A DNA stretch of 64,000 nucleotides from Streptomyces sp. NBC_00820 (lineage in GTDB: Bacteria; Actinomycetota; Actinomycetes; Streptomycetales; Streptomycetaceae): assembly GCF_036347055.1 (NCBI RefSeq), contig NZ_CP108882.1, positions 4,692,501 to 4,756,500 on the forward strand, read 5' to 3'. Positions 34,811 through 46,182 of the stretch are shown piece after piece (the stretch's first letter is position 1; the number at the start of each line of letters is the position of its first letter). The notes below the pieces were generated by a model. It searched no databases and had not been told where the DNA came from. It was given only the letters and a program-made list of their open reading frames with translations. The translations under genes were made by a program, and so were the position numbers.

Positions 34811-35437
34811 CTAGGGCCGGCCCAGTTCGACGGCCCTGGCGGCGCGGCGGGCGAACACCTCGTCCCGCCGGTCCGTCATCTGCCGCAGGGCGTCCTTCCT
34901 GTCCCGGCGGGAGAGCCGGTCCAGGTAGACGTGCCCGTGGGTGTGGTCGGTCTCGTGGGCCAGGCAGCGGGCGAAGTACCCGGTGCCCTCGATGACGAGA
35001 GGGTCGCCGTTCCTGTCCTGCCCGCGTACGACGGCACGCTCGGGGCGGGGGACGGCCATCACGGCACCGGGCACCGACAGGCACCCCTCGTCCTCGTCGA
35101 GCAGACGGCGCCCGCGCACCGGCGCATCGAGCACCGGGTTGACGATGTGCCCGACATGCCGGACCCCGTCGTCGTCGGGGCAGTCGTACACGAACAGCCT
35201 CAGGCCGATCCCGACCTGATTCGCCGCCAGTCCCGCTCCCTCGGCGACGTACATGGTGAGGAACATGTCGTCGATGAGCGCGGCGAGGTCGGGCCCGAAC
35301 TCCGTGACGTCCCGGCAGGACTTGTGCAGGACCTCCTCGCCGGTCTCGGTGATCCGGCGCACCGTGCCCCGTCCGGCTTCGGGGGCGTGGCGGGGATAGT
35401 GGCCGACGGGGCTTCCCTGGACGAACACGCGTGGCAT
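34811..35437 (-). CDS. def: Peptide deformylase
   Basis: A 208-aa metalloenzyme that removes the formyl group from nascent protein N-termini. All three family motifs are present: GAGLAANQ (motif 1), EGCLSVPG (motif 2, metal Cys) and HETDHTHG (motif 3, HExxH with two metal His). An Arg-rich C-terminal helix follows. Streptomyces usually has several deformylases, so this may be one of a set. Upstream on the opposite side lie four 18-bp repeats (35519-35590). Confidence 0.95.
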   Translation of the reverse strand: MPRVFVQGSPVGHYPRHAPEAGRGTVRRITETGEEVLHKSCRDVTEFGPDLAALIDDMFLTMYVAEGAGLAANQVGIGLRLFVYDCPDDDGVRHVGHIVNPVLDAPVRGRRLLDEDEGCLSVPGAVMAVPRPERAVVRGQDRNGDPLVIEGTGYFARCLAHETDHTHGHVYLDRLSRRDRKDALRQMTDRRDEVFARRAARAVELGRP

Positions 35438-35518
35438 CGCGCGGTCTCCTTCGCTCGTGGGCGGACCGCCGGGCGACGGCCCGTGCCGAGCATGTCAGCA
35501 GAGCCCGCGGGGCACGCC

Positions 35519-35590
35519 GGGAACGTCGCAGACGCCGGGAGCGCCACAGACGCGGGCAACGCCGCAGACGCCGGGAACGCCGCAAGGGCC
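35519..35590. repeat. Four degenerate 18-bp tandem repeats upstream of def
   Basis: Units of the form GGGAACGCCGCAGACGCC occur four times in a row with a few changes per copy. Read on the + strand in one frame they would encode Asn-Ala-Ala-Asp-Ala-Gly repeats, but no plausible gene surrounds them. They lie in the 206-bp gap between def and the downstream end of the NlpC/P60 gene. Confidence 0.6.
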
Positions 35591-35643
35591 GCTGCCCCGA
35601 AGGAGCTGCGGCCCTGTGCGCGCGTGTGCGGCGTGCTGAGCGC

Positions 35644-36465
35644 TCAGAGCACCCGCACGGCCCCGGTGGGCGGGTCGTACGACAGCGGCTTCTCCACGAC
35701 GCCCGTGGAGGGGTTCTGGGCGCCGACGAACATGCCGTCACCGACGTACACCGCCACGTGGTACGCGCTGCCCGCGCTGCCCCAGTAGAGGATGTCGCCC
35801 GGCTGCAGGTTGCTCAGCGACACCTGGGTGCCGGCCGTCGACTGGTCCTGGGAGACGCGCGGCAGGGTGACACCCACCTGCTTGAAGGCCGTCTGCACCA
35901 GGCCGGAACAGTCGTAGGCGGAGGGGCCGGTGGCGCCGGAGACGTAGGCCTTGCCGACCTGCGCCTTCACGAACGAGATGACGGCGGCGGCCGAACCGGT
36001 GGCCGTGGACGAGCCGGTGGAGACCGAGCCGCCGATGCCGGTGCCCGCCGAGGCGGAGAGCGTCGTGCGCTCCGCGCTGCGCGAGGCGCGCGCGGCGGCC
36101 TCCCTGCGGGCGTCCTCCTGGGCCTTCTTCTTGGCCTCCGCGGCCTTCTGCTTCGCCTCCGCGAGGTCTGCCTTGGCCTGCTTGGCGGCGTTCGCGGCGG
36201 CCGCGTCACGCTCGGCCTGCAGCTCGTAGTTCGCGGCGGCCAGCTGCGTGGCGTCCGCGGACTGGGCGACCTGAGTGGCCACGTCGGCCGTCAGGGTGGG
36301 CAGTTCGAGGGTCTGCGTCACCGGCTCGGCGGCGTTCGCCGACCCGGCTGCACCGGCGACTGCCAGGGTGCTGAGGACGCCACCGGCAACTCCGGCCCGC
36401 ATCGCGATGGTCGACGCGCTGCGGCGGGGCTTCCGGTGGCTGCGTATGTGAGCGGTGTGGGACAT
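35644..36465 (-). CDS. Secreted NlpC/P60 family peptidoglycan hydrolase
   Basis: A 273-aa exported cell-wall hydrolase. The signal peptide is basic then hydrophobic (RAGVAGGVLSTLAVAGAAGS, cleavage near ANA-A). A coiled-coil region of Ala/Lys/Glu repeats follows (about 55-120), then a Ser/Thr/Gly linker and a C-terminal NlpC/P60 domain with the catalytic Cys in YDCSGLVQTAF, His in AYHVAVYVG and the LQPGDILYW strand. These endopeptidases cut peptidoglycan stem peptides. ATG 36465 was chosen; in-frame ATG 36495 upstream would add ten residues. The upstream gap lacks the conserved blocks of a c-di-AMP riboswitch. Confidence 0.92.
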   Translation of the reverse strand: MSHTAHIRSHRKPRRSASTIAMRAGVAGGVLSTLAVAGAAGSANAAEPVTQTLELPTLTADVATQVAQSADATQLAAANYELQAERDAAAANAAKQAKADLAEAKQKAAEAKKKAQEDARREAAARASRSAERTTLSASAGTGIGGSVSTGSSTATGSAAAVISFVKAQVGKAYVSGATGPSAYDCSGLVQTAFKQVGVTLPRVSQDQSTAGTQVSLSNLQPGDILYWGSAGSAYHVAVYVGDGMFVGAQNPSTGVVEKPLSYDPPTGAVRVL

Positions 36466-37063
36466 GGGAACAACCGGTATCAGGGGCTCCTTCATATCTA
36501 CAAGAAACGTGTGCTGCGCCACAATTGTTCAACGGGCCCCTGGAATCCCGGGCGTGTCGCTCTTTATTGACGCCGTAACGGACATAGCGGGCGGGCCTCA
36601 ATGGGCCCTTGATCACGGTCTTTGATCATTAAGTCCGAATTGCCCCGCGCCTACCATCCGTTGAAGTGGATGGCCAAGTCCGGCTTTCCGGCGACCCTCG
36701 GCGGTGTGGCGGAGGTCACGGAACGGCCACCGGGAGGGCGGCGTCCCGCGCGGGCCGACTTCGTGAACGCGTGCACGTTCCCCCCGCGCGTCCACATCCC
36801 GCCCCGGACCTCCCTCCGATGTGTGAACGCGGATCACTATCAAGGCACCGCCCCCGACGCCAATTTGCATGCGGCGGAACCCTCTTGATATTGAGACGAC
36901 CCCTCCGGCCTGCGACGACGAGCGAAAATGTCACTTCTGGTGATCAGCTGAACGCTTCGCGTACGAAGATCACCCATCATCCGACTTCATGATCCTTCGT
37001 CAGGTGGTGGAGATCACAAAGCTTGTGGAATACCCCGTGTCGCAGATCACAGAGCGGCGGGCA

Positions 37064-37069
37064 TAGGAT
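37064..37069 (+). promoter_or_regulatory. Probable -10 element of the nuo operon promoter
   Basis: TAGGAT fits the -10 consensus of the principal Streptomyces sigma factor and would place the transcript start near 37076. I see no good -35 hexamer at the usual spacing. The Rex operator begins 15 bp downstream, in position to block initiation or early elongation. Confidence 0.5.
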
Positions 37070-37084
37070 GCGAGGCAGTTGGGC

Positions 37085-37102
37085 TTGTGACCTGCTTCAC
37101 AT
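37085..37102. promoter_or_regulatory. Rex operator (redox-dependent repression of nuo)
   Basis: TTGTGACCTGCTTCACAT closely matches the Streptomyces Rex operator consensus TGTGAAC-N3-TTCACA. Rex binds such sites when NADH/NAD+ is low and releases them when NADH rises. The nuo operon is an established Rex target in S. coelicolor. The site lies just after the predicted promoter and 105 bp before nuoA. Confidence 0.9.
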
Positions 37103-37206
37103 GTTCTCGATCTTCGTCGGTACCAGCGGGGCTCGTGGGACGTGTGAGGCGGAAGTGAGCCTGCTGTCCGCCACCAGTCAGTGCCGACTGAGAGGAGCGA
37201 GGAGCG

Positions 37207-37566
37207 GTGAACGCTTATGCGCCCATCCTCGTACTGGGAGCCCTCGGGGCAGGCTTTGCGATCTTCTCCGTGGTCATGGCCACGCTGATCGGTCCGAAGC
37301 GGTACAACCGCGCCAAGCTCGATGCCTATGAGTGCGGCATCGAGCCGACCCCCACGCCGGCCGGCGGCGGGCGCTTCCCCATCAAGTACTACCTGACGGC
37401 GATGCTCTTCATCGTCTTCGACATCGAGATCGTCTTCCTCTACCCCTGGGCCGTCACCTTCGACGCCCTGGGGATCTTCGGGCTCGTGGAGATGCTGCTC
37501 TTCGTGCTCACCGTCTTCGTCGCGTACGCGTACGTATGGCGGCGCGGCGGCCTGGAATGGGACTGA
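37207..37566 (+). CDS. nuoA: NADH-quinone oxidoreductase subunit A
   Basis: A 119-aa membrane subunit of complex I with three helices. The conserved first loop motif YECGIEPT and the acidic residues of helix 2 (MLFIVFDIEIVFLYP) are present; this loop lies near the quinone site. GAGAGGAGCGAGGAGCG precedes the GTG start. It is the first gene of the 14-gene operon controlled by the promoter and Rex site upstream. Confidence 0.97.
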   Translation: MNAYAPILVLGALGAGFAIFSVVMATLIGPKRYNRAKLDAYECGIEPTPTPAGGGRFPIKYYLTAMLFIVFDIEIVFLYPWAVTFDALGIFGLVEMLLFVLTVFVAYAYVWRRGGLEWD

Positions 37567-37581
37567 GGGGCCTTTAAAGAC

Positions 37582-38132
<551 letters not shown>

Positions 38133-38136
<4 letters not shown>

Positions 38137-38876
38137 GCGACGGAAACGGCACCAACGGCGTGAACCCCGAGAAGGACCTCTCCGCCTCCAACCTCCCCGG
38201 CCAGCGCGGCCAGGGCGGCGAGGAGATCCGCGTCCAGCACGGCATGTTCGGCGCGAACAACGGCGGAGACACCTCCGGCTACGGCGGACTGGTCCGCTCG
38301 GTCCGGCTCCCGGGGCCGTCGAACCGGCCCTACGGCGGCTGGTTCGACGAGGTCGCCGACGAGCTGGAGGGCGCCTTGGAGGAACAGGGGCTCCTGCCCG
38401 CCAACGCCATCGAGAAGACGGTCGTCGACCGCGGCGAGCTCACCTTCCACATCGAACGCGAGCACCTGGCCCGCGTCGCCCGCACCCTGCGCGACGACCC
38501 CGCCCTGCGGTTCGAGCTGTGCACCGGCGTCAGCGGCGTCCACTACCCGCACGACAAGGGCCGCGAGCTGCACGCCGTCTACCACCTGCGCTCGATCACC
38601 CACAACCGGCTGATCCGCCTGGAGGTCAGCGCCCCCGACGCCGACCCGCGCATCCCGTCCCTGGTCCCGGTCTATCCGACCAACGACTGGCACGAGCGCG
38701 AGACGTACGACTTCTTCGGGATCGTCTTCGACGGTCACCCGGCCCTGACGCGGATCATGATGCCCGACGACTGGCAGGGCCACCCGCAGCGCAAGGACTA
38801 CCCCCTCGGCGGCATCCCCGTCGAGTACAAGGGCGCCCAGATCCCGGCTCCGGACCAGCGGAGGTCGTACTCGTGA
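38133..38876 (+). CDS. nuoC: NADH-quinone oxidoreductase subunit C
   Basis: A 247-aa peripheral-arm subunit (30-kDa subunit family). The signature [18 protein letters not shown] and RKDYPLGG near the C-terminus are clear. The N-terminal 60 residues are Gly/Asn-rich and probably disordered, as in other actinobacterial NuoC proteins. The GTG start overlaps the nuoB stop, and the stop overlaps the nuoD start, so translation is coupled. Confidence 0.96.
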
Positions 38877-40195
38877 GCACGCAGTCAGCATCCTCCCGCG
38901 AGACCACCGAGGGCACCGTCTACACGGTCACCGGCGGCGACTGGGACGAGGTCGCGCAGGCCGCGGCCCGCGCCGACGACGAGCGCATCGTCGTCAACAT
39001 GGGTCCTCAGCACCCGTCCACCCATGGAGTGCTCCGCCTGATCCTGGAGATCGACGGCGAGACGGTCACCGAGGCCCGCTGCGGCATCGGCTACCTGCAC
39101 ACCGGCATCGAGAAGAACCTCGAGTTCCGCACGTGGACGCAGGGCACCACCTTCGTCACGCGCATGGACTACCTGACGTCCTTCTTCAACGAGACCGCCT
39201 ACTGTCTCGCCGTCGAGAAACTCCTCGGCGTCGAGGAGCAGATCACCGACCGTGCCAAGATCATCCGGGTGCTCCTGATGGAGCTGAACCGGCTCTCCTC
39301 CCACCTGGTGTGCATCGCCACCGGCGGCATGGAACTGGGCTCCACCACGATCATGATCTACGGATTCCGTGATCGCGAGATGATCCTCGACATCTACGAG
39401 GTGATCACGGGCCTGCGCATGAACCACGCGTACATCCGGCCCGGCGGACTCGCCCAGGACCTGCCGCCCGGCGCGGTCGACCGGATCCGCGAGTTCGTCA
39501 AGAAGATGAGGAAGAACCTCCCGGAGTACGACAAGCTCGCCACCGGGAACCCCATCTTCAAGGCCCGCATGCAGGACGTCGGCTACCTCGACCTGGCCGG
39601 CTGCATGGCCCTCGGCGCGACCGGCCCGATCCTGCGCTCCACCGGCCTCCCGCACGACCTGCGCAAGGCCCAGCCGTACTGCGACTACGAGACCTACGAC
39701 TTCGACGTCCCGACCGCCGACACCTGCGACTCCTACGGCCGCTTCCTGATCCGCCTGGAGGAGATGCGCCAGTCGCTCAGGATCGTCGAGCAGTGCCTGG
39801 ACCGGCTCCAGCCCGGACCGGTCATGGTCGCCGACAAGAAGATCGCCTGGCCCGCCCAGCTCGCCCTGGGGCCGGACGGACTGGGCAACTCCCTCGACCA
39901 CATCAAGAAGATCATGGGCACCTCCATGGAGGCCCTGATCCACCACTTCAAGCTGGTCACCGAGGGCTTCCGAGTCCCGCCGGGACAGGCGTACGTGGCC
40001 GTCGAGTCACCCAAGGGCGAACTCGGGGCGCACGTCGTCTCCGACGGCGGCACCCGCCCCTACCGGGTCCACTTCCGCGACCCGTCCTTCACCAACCTGC
40101 AGGCCGTGGCGGCCATGTGCGAAGGCGGCCAGGTCGCCGACGTCATCGTCGCCGTGGCGTCCATCGACCCCGTGATGGGAGGCGTCGACCGGTGA
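38873..40195 (+). CDS. nuoD: NADH-quinone oxidoreductase subunit D
   Basis: A 440-aa subunit (49-kDa family) that forms the quinone-binding pocket with NuoB. Key segments are [15 protein letters not shown] (the conserved His-containing loop of the quinone site), [29 protein letters not shown] and the C-terminal DPVMGGVDR. In this organism the electron acceptor is expected to be menaquinone. GTG start and stop both overlap neighbours by 4 bp. Confidence 0.97.
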   Translation: MSTQSASSRETTEGTVYTVTGGDWDEVAQAAARADDERIVVNMGPQHPSTHGVLRLILEIDGETVTEARCGIGYLHTGIEKNLEFRTWTQGTTFVTRMDYLTSFFNETAYCLAVEKLLGVEEQITDRAKIIRVLLMELNRLSSHLVCIATGGMELGSTTIMIYGFRDREMILDIYEVITGLRMNHAYIRPGGLAQDLPPGAVDRIREFVKKMRKNLPEYDKLATGNPIFKARMQDVGYLDLAGCMALGATGPILRSTGLPHDLRKAQPYCDYETYDFDVPTADTCDSYGRFLIRLEEMRQSLRIVEQCLDRLQPGPVMVADKKIAWPAQLALGPDGLGNSLDHIKKIMGTSMEALIHHFKLVTEGFRVPPGQAYVAVESPKGELGAHVVSDGGTRPYRVHFRDPSFTNLQAVAAMCEGGQVADVIVAVASIDPVMGGVDR

Positions 40196-40974
40196 CCACC
40201 TCTTCTTCGGAGCGGGGCGTCAGCCTGGGCATGCCCGAACTGCCCGCACCCGCGTACCCGGACGACGTCCGGGCCAGGCTGGAGGCGGACGCGCGCGACG
40301 TGATCGCCCGCTACCCGGACTCCCGCTCCGCCCTGCTCCCCCTGCTCCACCTCGTGCAGTCCGAGGAGGGCCATGTCACGCGTACCGGAATGAAGTTCTG
40401 CGCGGACGTGCTCGGCCTGACCACCGCCGAGGTCAACGCCGTCGCCACCTTCTACACCATGTACCGGCGCAAGCCGTCCGGTGACTACCAGGTGGGGGTG
40501 TGCACCAACACGCTGTGCGCGGTGATGGGCGGCGACGCGATCTTCGAGACCCTGCAGGAGCACCTCGGCGTCGCCAACGGCGGGACCACCGAGGACGGCT
40601 CGGTCACCCTGGAGCACATCGAGTGCAACGCGGCCTGCGACTTCGCGCCGGTCGTGATGGTCAACTGGGAGTTCTTCGACAACCAGACCCCCGCCAGCGC
40701 CACCCACCTGGTCGACGACCTCCGTGCGGGACGCCCTGTCGAACCCACCCGCGGGGCGCGCCTGTGCACCTTCAAGGAGACCGCCCGGATCCTGGCGGGC
40801 TTCCCCGACGAGCGGCCGGGGGCCGTCGAGGAGAGCGTCAGCGCGGGCCCCGCCTCGCTGGTGGGCCTTCGCCTGGCAAGGGGAGAGGCCGCACCCGCGC
40901 GCGTGGTCCATCCGCGAGCCCAGCAACCGCAGGACGCGCCGTCCGCCACCCAGGCAGAAGAGGAGGGGGAGTGA
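40192..40974 (+). CDS. nuoE: NADH-quinone oxidoreductase subunit E
   Basis: A 260-aa thioredoxin-fold subunit (24-kDa family) carrying cluster N1a; ligand cysteines are in [11 protein letters not shown] and [10 protein letters not shown]. It works with NuoF at the NADH oxidation end. After the core (about residue 190) there is an Ala/Pro/Arg-rich tail of some 60 residues, longer than in E. coli. The stop TGA overlaps the nuoF ATG. Confidence 0.96.
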   Translation: MTTSSSERGVSLGMPELPAPAYPDDVRARLEADARDVIARYPDSRSALLPLLHLVQSEEGHVTRTGMKFCADVLGLTTAEVNAVATFYTMYRRKPSGDYQVGVCTNTLCAVMGGDAIFETLQEHLGVANGGTTEDGSVTLEHIECNAACDFAPVVMVNWEFFDNQTPASATHLVDDLRAGRPVEPTRGARLCTFKETARILAGFPDERPGAVEESVSAGPASLVGLRLARGEAAPARVVHPRAQQPQDAPSATQAEEEGE

Positions 40975-42320
40975 TGACGGTGGCAGCCGAACTCAAGGAC
41001 ACGAGCCCCGAGAAGCTGCTCGCACCCGTGCTGTCGGCCTTCTGGGACGAGGACCGGTCCTGGACTCTGGACGTCTACCGGAGGCACGAGGGGTACGAGG
41101 GGCTGCGCAAGGCGCTCGCCATGTCGCCGGACGACCTGATCGCGTACGTCAAGGACTCCGGTCTGCGCGGGCGCGGCGGCGCGGGGTTCCCGACGGGGAT
41201 GAAGTGGCAGTTCATTCCCCAGGGTGATGGAAAACCGCACTATCTGGTTGTCAACGCCGACGAGTCGGAGCCCGGGACCTGCAAGGACATCCCGCTCCTC
41301 TTCGCGAACCCGCACAGCCTCATCGAGGGCATGATCATCGCGTGTTACGCCATCAGGTCGTCGCACGCCTTCATCTATCTGCGGGGTGAAGTCGTCCCCG
41401 TTCTGCGGCGGTTGCACGAGGCCGTGCGCGAGGCCCGCGAAGCCGGCTTCCTCGGCGAGAACATCCTGGGCAGCGGACTCGACCTCGACATCACCGTGCA
41501 CGCCGGCGCCGGCGCGTACATCTGCGGTGAGGAGACCGCGCTGCTCGACTCGCTCGAAGGCCGCCGCGGCCAACCGCGGCTGCGTCCTCCTTTCCCTGCG
41601 GTGGAAGGCCTCTACGCCTGTCCCACTGTGGTGAACAACGTCGAGTCGATCGCGTCGGTTCCCGCCATCCTGAACAACGGCAAGGAATGGTTCAGGTCGA
41701 TGGGAAGCGAGAAGTCGCCCGGCTTCACGCTCTACTCCCTCAGCGGCCACGTCGTGAGCCCCGGCCAGTACGAGGCCCCGCTCGGCATCACGCTCCGCCA
41801 GCTCCTCGACATGAGCGGCGGCATGCGCCCCGGGCACCGGCTCAAGTTCTGGACGCCGGGCGGCTCCTCGACGCCGATGTTCACCGACGAGCACCTCGAC
41901 GTCCCCCTGGACTACGAGGGCGTGGGCGCCGCGGGCTCCATGCTCGGCACCAAGGCCCTGCAGTGCTTCGACGAGACGACCTGCGTGGTGCGGGCGGTGA
42001 CCCGCTGGACCGAGTTCTACGCCCACGAGTCCTGCGGCAAGTGCACGCCCTGCCGCGAAGGCACCTACTGGCTGGTGCAGCTGCTGCGGGACATCGAGGC
42101 CGGCAAGGGCGCCATGTCCGACCTGGACAAGCTGAACGACATCGCCGACAACATCAACGGCAAGTCCTTCTGCGCCCTCGGTGACGGCGCGGCCTCACCG
42201 ATCTTCTCCTCGCTGAAGTACTTCCGCGAGGAGTACGAGCAGCACATCACGGGCCGGGGCTGTCCCTTCGACCCGGCCAAGTCGACGGCCTGGGCGGACC
42301 GCCCGGAGGTGAACGCATGA
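40974..42320 (+). CDS. nuoF: NADH-quinone oxidoreductase subunit F
   Basis: A 448-aa flavoprotein subunit (51-kDa family) that oxidises [17 protein letters not shown] and [12 protein letters not shown] bind FMN/NADH, and [12 protein letters not shown] with a downstream Cys holds cluster N3. ATG 40974 was preferred to GTG 40971 because GAGGAGGGGGA precedes it at good spacing and it gives the ATGA-type coupling seen across this operon. Confidence 0.97.
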   Translation: MTVAAELKDTSPEKLLAPVLSAFWDEDRSWTLDVYRRHEGYEGLRKALAMSPDDLIAYVKDSGLRGRGGAGFPTGMKWQFIPQGDGKPHYLVVNADESEPGTCKDIPLLFANPHSLIEGMIIACYAIRSSHAFIYLRGEVVPVLRRLHEAVREAREAGFLGENILGSGLDLDITVHAGAGAYICGEETALLDSLEGRRGQPRLRPPFPAVEGLYACPTVVNNVESIASVPAILNNGKEWFRSMGSEKSPGFTLYSLSGHVVSPGQYEAPLGITLRQLLDMSGGMRPGHRLKFWTPGGSSTPMFTDEHLDVPLDYEGVGAAGSMLGTKALQCFDETTCVVRAVTRWTEFYAHESCGKCTPCREGTYWLVQLLRDIEAGKGAMSDLDKLNDIADNINGKSFCALGDGAASPIFSSLKYFREEYEQHITGRGCPFDPAKSTAWADRPEVNA

Positions 42321-44821
42321 CCGTGACCACCAGTGCTCCCTCCGGAGGGGGAGAGGCGGCGGTCCCGCCGGAGGACCTCGTCACACTGACGATCGACGGC
42401 GCCGAACTCAGTGTGCCCAAGGGCACCCTGGTCATCCGGGCCGCCGAACAGCTCGGCATCGAGATCCCGCGCTTCTGCGACCACCCCCTTCTCGCCCCGG
42501 CCGGTGCCTGCCGCCAGTGCATCGTCGAGGTCGAGGGCCAGCGCAAGCCGATGGCGTCCTGCACCATCACGTGCACGGACGGCATGGTGGTGAAGACCCA
42601 GCTCACCTCGCCGGTCGCCGAGAAGGCCCAGCGCGGGGTGATGGAGCTGCTGCTCATCAACCACCCGCTGGACTGCCCGGTCTGCGACAAGGGCGGTGAG
42701 TGCCCGCTGCAGAACCAGGCCATGTCGCACGGCAACGCGGAATCCCGCTTCGAGGGCCGCAAGCGGACGTACGAGAAGCCCGTCGCGATCTCCACACAGG
42801 TGCTGCTCGACCGCGAGCGGTGCGTGCTGTGCGCCCGCTGCACCCGCTTCTCCAACCAGATCGCGGGCGACCCGATGATCGAACTGGTCGAGCGGGGCGC
42901 GCTGCAGCAGGTCGGAACCGGCGACGGCGACCCCTTCGAGTCGTACTTCTCCGGCAACACCATCCAGATCTGCCCGGTCGGCGCGCTCACCTCCGCGGCC
43001 TATCGTTTCCGCTCCCGCCCCTTCGACCTGATCTCCTCGCCGTCGGTGTGCGAGCACTGCTCGGGCGGCTGCGCCACGCGCACCGACCACCGCCGCGGCA
43101 AGGTCATGCGGCGGCTCGCCGAGAACGACCCCGAGGTCAACGAGGAGTGGATCTGCGACAAGGGGCGCTTCGCGTTCCGGTACGCGCAGCTCAGGGACCG
43201 TCTCGACACCCCTCTGGTGCGCAACGCCGAGGGCGTCCTGGAGCCCGCCTCCTGGCCCGAGGCGCTGGAGGCGGCGGCGCGCGGACTGAGCGCCGCCCGC
43301 TCCCGCGCCGGTGTCCTCACCGGCGGCCGGCTGACCGTCGAGGACGCCTACGCGTACAGCAAGTTCGCGCGCGTGGCCCTCGACACCAACGACATCGACT
43401 TCCGCGCGCGCGTGCACAGCGTCGAGGAGGCCGACTTCCTGGCGTCCCGGGTCGCGGGCCGCGGCCTGGACCTGGACGGCACGGGCGTCACGTACACCCT
43501 GCTGGAGAAGGCGCCCGCCGTCCTGCTGGCCGGTTTCGAGTCGGAGGAGGAGGCGCCCGGCGTCTTCCTGCGACTGCGCAAGGCCTGGCGGGCACACCGG
43601 CAGACGGTGTTCGCGCTGGCCACCCACACCACCCGGGGCCTGGAGAAGACGGGCGGCACCCTGCTGCCGGCCGCTCCCGGCACCGAGACCGAGTGGCTGG
43701 ACGCCCTCGCGAGCGGCGTCGGCCTGGAGGAGCCCGGCGCCCGGGCCGCCGAGGCACTGCGCGCCGAGGGCGCGGTGATCGTCGTGGGCGAACGGCTCGC
43801 CGCCGTCGCCGGCGCCCTCACCGCCGCCGTGCGCGCGGCCGCCGCGACCGGCGCCCAGCTGGTGTGGATCCCGCGGCGGGCGGGTGAGCGCGGCGCCGTC
43901 GAGGTGGGCGCGCTGCCGTCGCTGCTGCCGGGCGGCCGCCCCGCGACCGACCCGCGCGCGCGGGAGGAGGTCGCCGCCGCCTGGGGGCTCGCCGAACTGC
44001 CCCTGCGCCACGGCCGCGACACCCACCACATCCTCGAGGCGGCCGCCACCGGTGAACTGTCCGCGCTCGTCGTCGCCGGTGTGGAGGTCGCCGACCTGCC
44101 CGACCCGGCACGCGCGCGCGAGGCGCTCGACTCCGTCGGCTTCCTGGTGTCGCTGGAACAGCGGCCCAGCGAGGTCACCGCACACGCCGACGTCGTCCTG
44201 CCGGTCGCCGCCGTCGCCGAGAAGGCCGGCACCTTCCTGAACTGGGAAGGCAGGGTCCGCTTCTTCGAGGCCGCCCTCAAGCCCGACCAGATGACCCGCC
44301 GCCTCGCCCCGGCCGACGCGCGCGTGCTCCAGATGCTGGCCGACGCCATGGACGTGCACCTGGGCCTGCCGGACCTGCGCACCGCGCGCGCGGAGATCGA
44401 CCGGCTCGGCTCCTGGGACGGCCCGAAGGCCACCGATCCCATGGAGAGTGCCGGCGCACTGCCCCGCCCCGCAGCGGGCGAGGCCGTACTCGCCGGGCAC
44501 CGGCTGCTGCTCGACCAGGGCGCCCTGCAACAGGGCGACGAGGCGCTCGCCGGCACCCGGCACGCCGCACGCGCGCGGGTGTCGGCCGCGACGGCCGCCG
44601 AGGCGGGCGTCAAGGACGGCGACCTGCTCGCCGTCACCGGTCCGGCCGGCACGACCGCGCTCCCGCTCCAGGTCACCGAGATGCCGGACCGGGTGGTCTG
44701 GCTCCCGCTGAACTCCGCCGGCACGGGCGTCGCCTCCGACACCGGCGCGCAGCCCGGTTCCCTCGTCCGCATCGGCCCGGCGGCACTCGCCGACCCGGCC
44801 CCCAAGGAGGTGGAGGCATGA
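42317..44821 (+). CDS. nuoG: NADH-quinone oxidoreductase subunit G
   Basis: An 834-aa subunit (75-kDa family) with several iron-sulfur clusters. An N-terminal [2Fe-2S] ferredoxin domain ([15 protein letters not shown]), a [13 protein letters not shown] motif, then [15 protein letters not shown] for [4Fe-4S] clusters are followed by a long molybdopterin-oxidoreductase-like domain that has lost its cofactor. The [13 protein letters not shown] stretch is the extra-cluster (N7-type) region found in some bacteria. It overlaps both neighbours by 4 bp. Confidence 0.97.
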   Translation: MTVTTSAPSGGGEAAVPPEDLVTLTIDGAELSVPKGTLVIRAAEQLGIEIPRFCDHPLLAPAGACRQCIVEVEGQRKPMASCTITCTDGMVVKTQLTSPVAEKAQRGVMELLLINHPLDCPVCDKGGECPLQNQAMSHGNAESRFEGRKRTYEKPVAISTQVLLDRERCVLCARCTRFSNQIAGDPMIELVERGALQQVGTGDGDPFESYFSGNTIQICPVGALTSAAYRFRSRPFDLISSPSVCEHCSGGCATRTDHRRGKVMRRLAENDPEVNEEWICDKGRFAFRYAQLRDRLDTPLVRNAEGVLEPASWPEALEAAARGLSAARSRAGVLTGGRLTVEDAYAYSKFARVALDTNDIDFRARVHSVEEADFLASRVAGRGLDLDGTGVTYTLLEKAPAVLLAGFESEEEAPGVFLRLRKAWRAHRQTVFALATHTTRGLEKTGGTLLPAAPGTETEWLDALASGVGLEEPGARAAEALRAEGAVIVVGERLAAVAGALTAAVRAAAATGAQLVWIPRRAGERGAVEVGALPSLLPGGRPATDPRAREEVAAAWGLAELPLRHGRDTHHILEAAATGELSALVVAGVEVADLPDPARAREALDSVGFLVSLEQRPSEVTAHADVVLPVAAVAEKAGTFLNWEGRVRFFEAALKPDQMTRRLAPADARVLQMLADAMDVHLGLPDLRTARAEIDRLGSWDGPKATDPMESAGALPRPAAGEAVLAGHRLLLDQGALQQGDEALAGTRHAARARVSAATAAEAGVKDGDLLAVTGPAGTTALPLQVTEMPDRVVWLPLNSAGTGVASDTGAQPGSLVRIGPAALADPAPKEVEA

Positions 44822-46182
44822 GCCCGTACCTCGCCGCTGAAGACCTCTCGATGTTCGGCCGCGACCCGTGGTGGCTGGTCGTCATCAAGGCGGTGTTCTG
44901 CTTCGCCTTCCTGATGCTCACCGTGCTGCTCTCCATCGTGTGGGAGCGCAAGGTCGTCGCCTGGATGCAGCTGCGCATCGGCCCCAACCGGCACGGCCCC
45001 TGGGGCATGCTCCAGTCGCTCGCCGACGGCGTGAAGCTGATGCTCAAGGAAGACGTCGTCGTCAAACGCGCGGACAAGGTGGTCTACGTCCTCGCGCCGA
45101 TCGTCGCGGCCATCCCGGCCTGCATGGCGATCGCGGTGATCCCCTTCGGCCCCGCCGACAACGAGATCTCGATCTTCGGTCACCGCACCGCGATGCAGCT
45201 CACCGACCTGCCGATCGCGATGCTCTACATCCTCGCGGTCGCCTCCGTCGGCATCTACGGCATCGTCCTCGCGGGCTGGAGCTCCGGCTCTACCTACCCG
45301 CTGCTGGGCGGCCTGCGCTCCTGCGCCCAGATGATCTCCTACGAGATCGCCATGGGCGCCGCGTTCGCCTCGGTGTTCCTCTACTCGGGCTCGATGTCGA
45401 CGTCGACGATCGTCGAGCAGCAGCACGACCGCTGGTACATCCTGCTGCTGCCGGTCTCCTTCATCCTCTACATCATCACGATGGTCGGCGAGACCAACCG
45501 CGCGCCCTTCGACATGCCGGAGTCCGAGGGCGACCTGGTCGGCGGCTTCAACACCGAGTACTCCTCGATCAAGTTCGCGCTGTTCATGCTCGCCGAGTAC
45601 ATGAACATGGTGACGGTCTCGGCCGTGTCGGCCACCCTCTTCCTCGGCGGCTGGCGCGCCCCCTGGCCGATCAGCACCTTCTGGGAGGGCGCCAACCACG
45701 GCTGGTGGCCGATGCTGTGGTTCGTCATCAAGGTGCAGCTGCTGCTCTTCTTCTTCATCTGGCTGCGCGGCACGCTGCCCCGCGTCCGCTACGACCAGCT
45801 GATGAAGCTCGGCTGGAAGGTCCTCATCCCGGTCTCCGTGACCTGGCTGATGCTCGTCGCGACCGTACGGGCCCTGCGCAACGAGAACTACGACTTCGCC
45901 GACATCGCCCTCTACGTCGGCGGCGGCGTCCTCGCCCTGCTGCTGATCTCCTTCGTCGCCGACATGTTCCGCGACAACGCGAAGCGGGACACGCAACCCG
46001 CCGCACAGGAGCCCGGATTCGACCCGATGGCGGGCGGATTCCCCGTGCCGCCACTGCCCGGGCAGGAGCTCCCGGCCGTTCCCAGGCGCCGTCCGCGCCA
46101 GGAGCGGGAGCTGATTGTCAGTGGTGGACCGGACACTGTCAGTGACGGATCTTCGGATGGAAAGGAGGCGTCCGATGGCTGA
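44818..46182 (+). CDS. nuoH: NADH-quinone oxidoreductase subunit H
   Basis: A 454-aa membrane subunit that links the peripheral arm to the proton-pumping arm and shapes the quinone chamber. [39 protein letters not shown] and GGWRAPWP are family signatures. Eight helices are followed by a roughly 65-residue hydrophilic, Pro-rich C-terminal tail typical of actinobacteria. It overlaps nuoI by 8 bp. Confidence 0.97.
   Translation: MSPYLAAEDLSMFGRDPWWLVVIKAVFCFAFLMLTVLLSIVWERKVVAWMQLRIGPNRHGPWGMLQSLADGVKLMLKEDVVVKRADKVVYVLAPIVAAIPACMAIAVIPFGPADNEISIFGHRTAMQLTDLPIAMLYILAVASVGIYGIVLAGWSSGSTYPLLGGLRSCAQMISYEIAMGAAFASVFLYSGSMSTSTIVEQQHDRWYILLLPVSFILYIITMVGETNRAPFDMPESEGDLVGGFNTEYSSIKFALFMLAEYMNMVTVSAVSATLFLGGWRAPWPISTFWEGANHGWWPMLWFVIKVQLLLFFFIWLRGTLPRVRYDQLMKLGWKVLIPVSVTWLMLVATVRALRNENYDFADIALYVGGGVLALLLISFVADMFRDNAKRDTQPAAQEPGFDPMAGGFPVPPLPGQELPAVPRRRPRQERELIVSGGPDTVSDGSSDGKEASDG

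Larger units (their letters stand above)
36466..37206. other. Divergent promoter region between the NlpC/P60 gene and nuoA
   Basis: A 741-bp region with no convincing gene. From left it holds a Rex-like CGTGAACGCGTGCACG (36762-36777), a looped palindrome GGTGATC...GATCACC (36939-36974) enclosing CTTCG-CGTA-CGAAG, a CACAA-AGC-TTGTG inverted repeat (37015-37027), the nuo -10 TAGGAT (37064-37069) and the Rex operator (37085-37102). The region around 36850-37020 is AT-richer than its surroundings. Confidence 0.7.

Noticed and set aside
35431..36570. 379-codon + strand frame opposite the NlpC/P60 gene
   Set aside because: It mirrors the coiled-coil and P60 coding sequence on the minus strand, and its composition is typical of an antisense frame.
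36466..36800. c-di-AMP riboswitch before the NlpC/P60 gene
   Set aside because: A GGGGGGAACG string occurs on the minus strand, but the GGGTGAA and CCCGACAGC blocks are missing, unlike the clear case at 63546-63722.
36822..36837. TGTGAACGCGGATCAC as a third Rex operator
   Set aside because: The right half is shifted by one base and lacks the TTCACA pattern, so spacing does not fit the Rex consensus.
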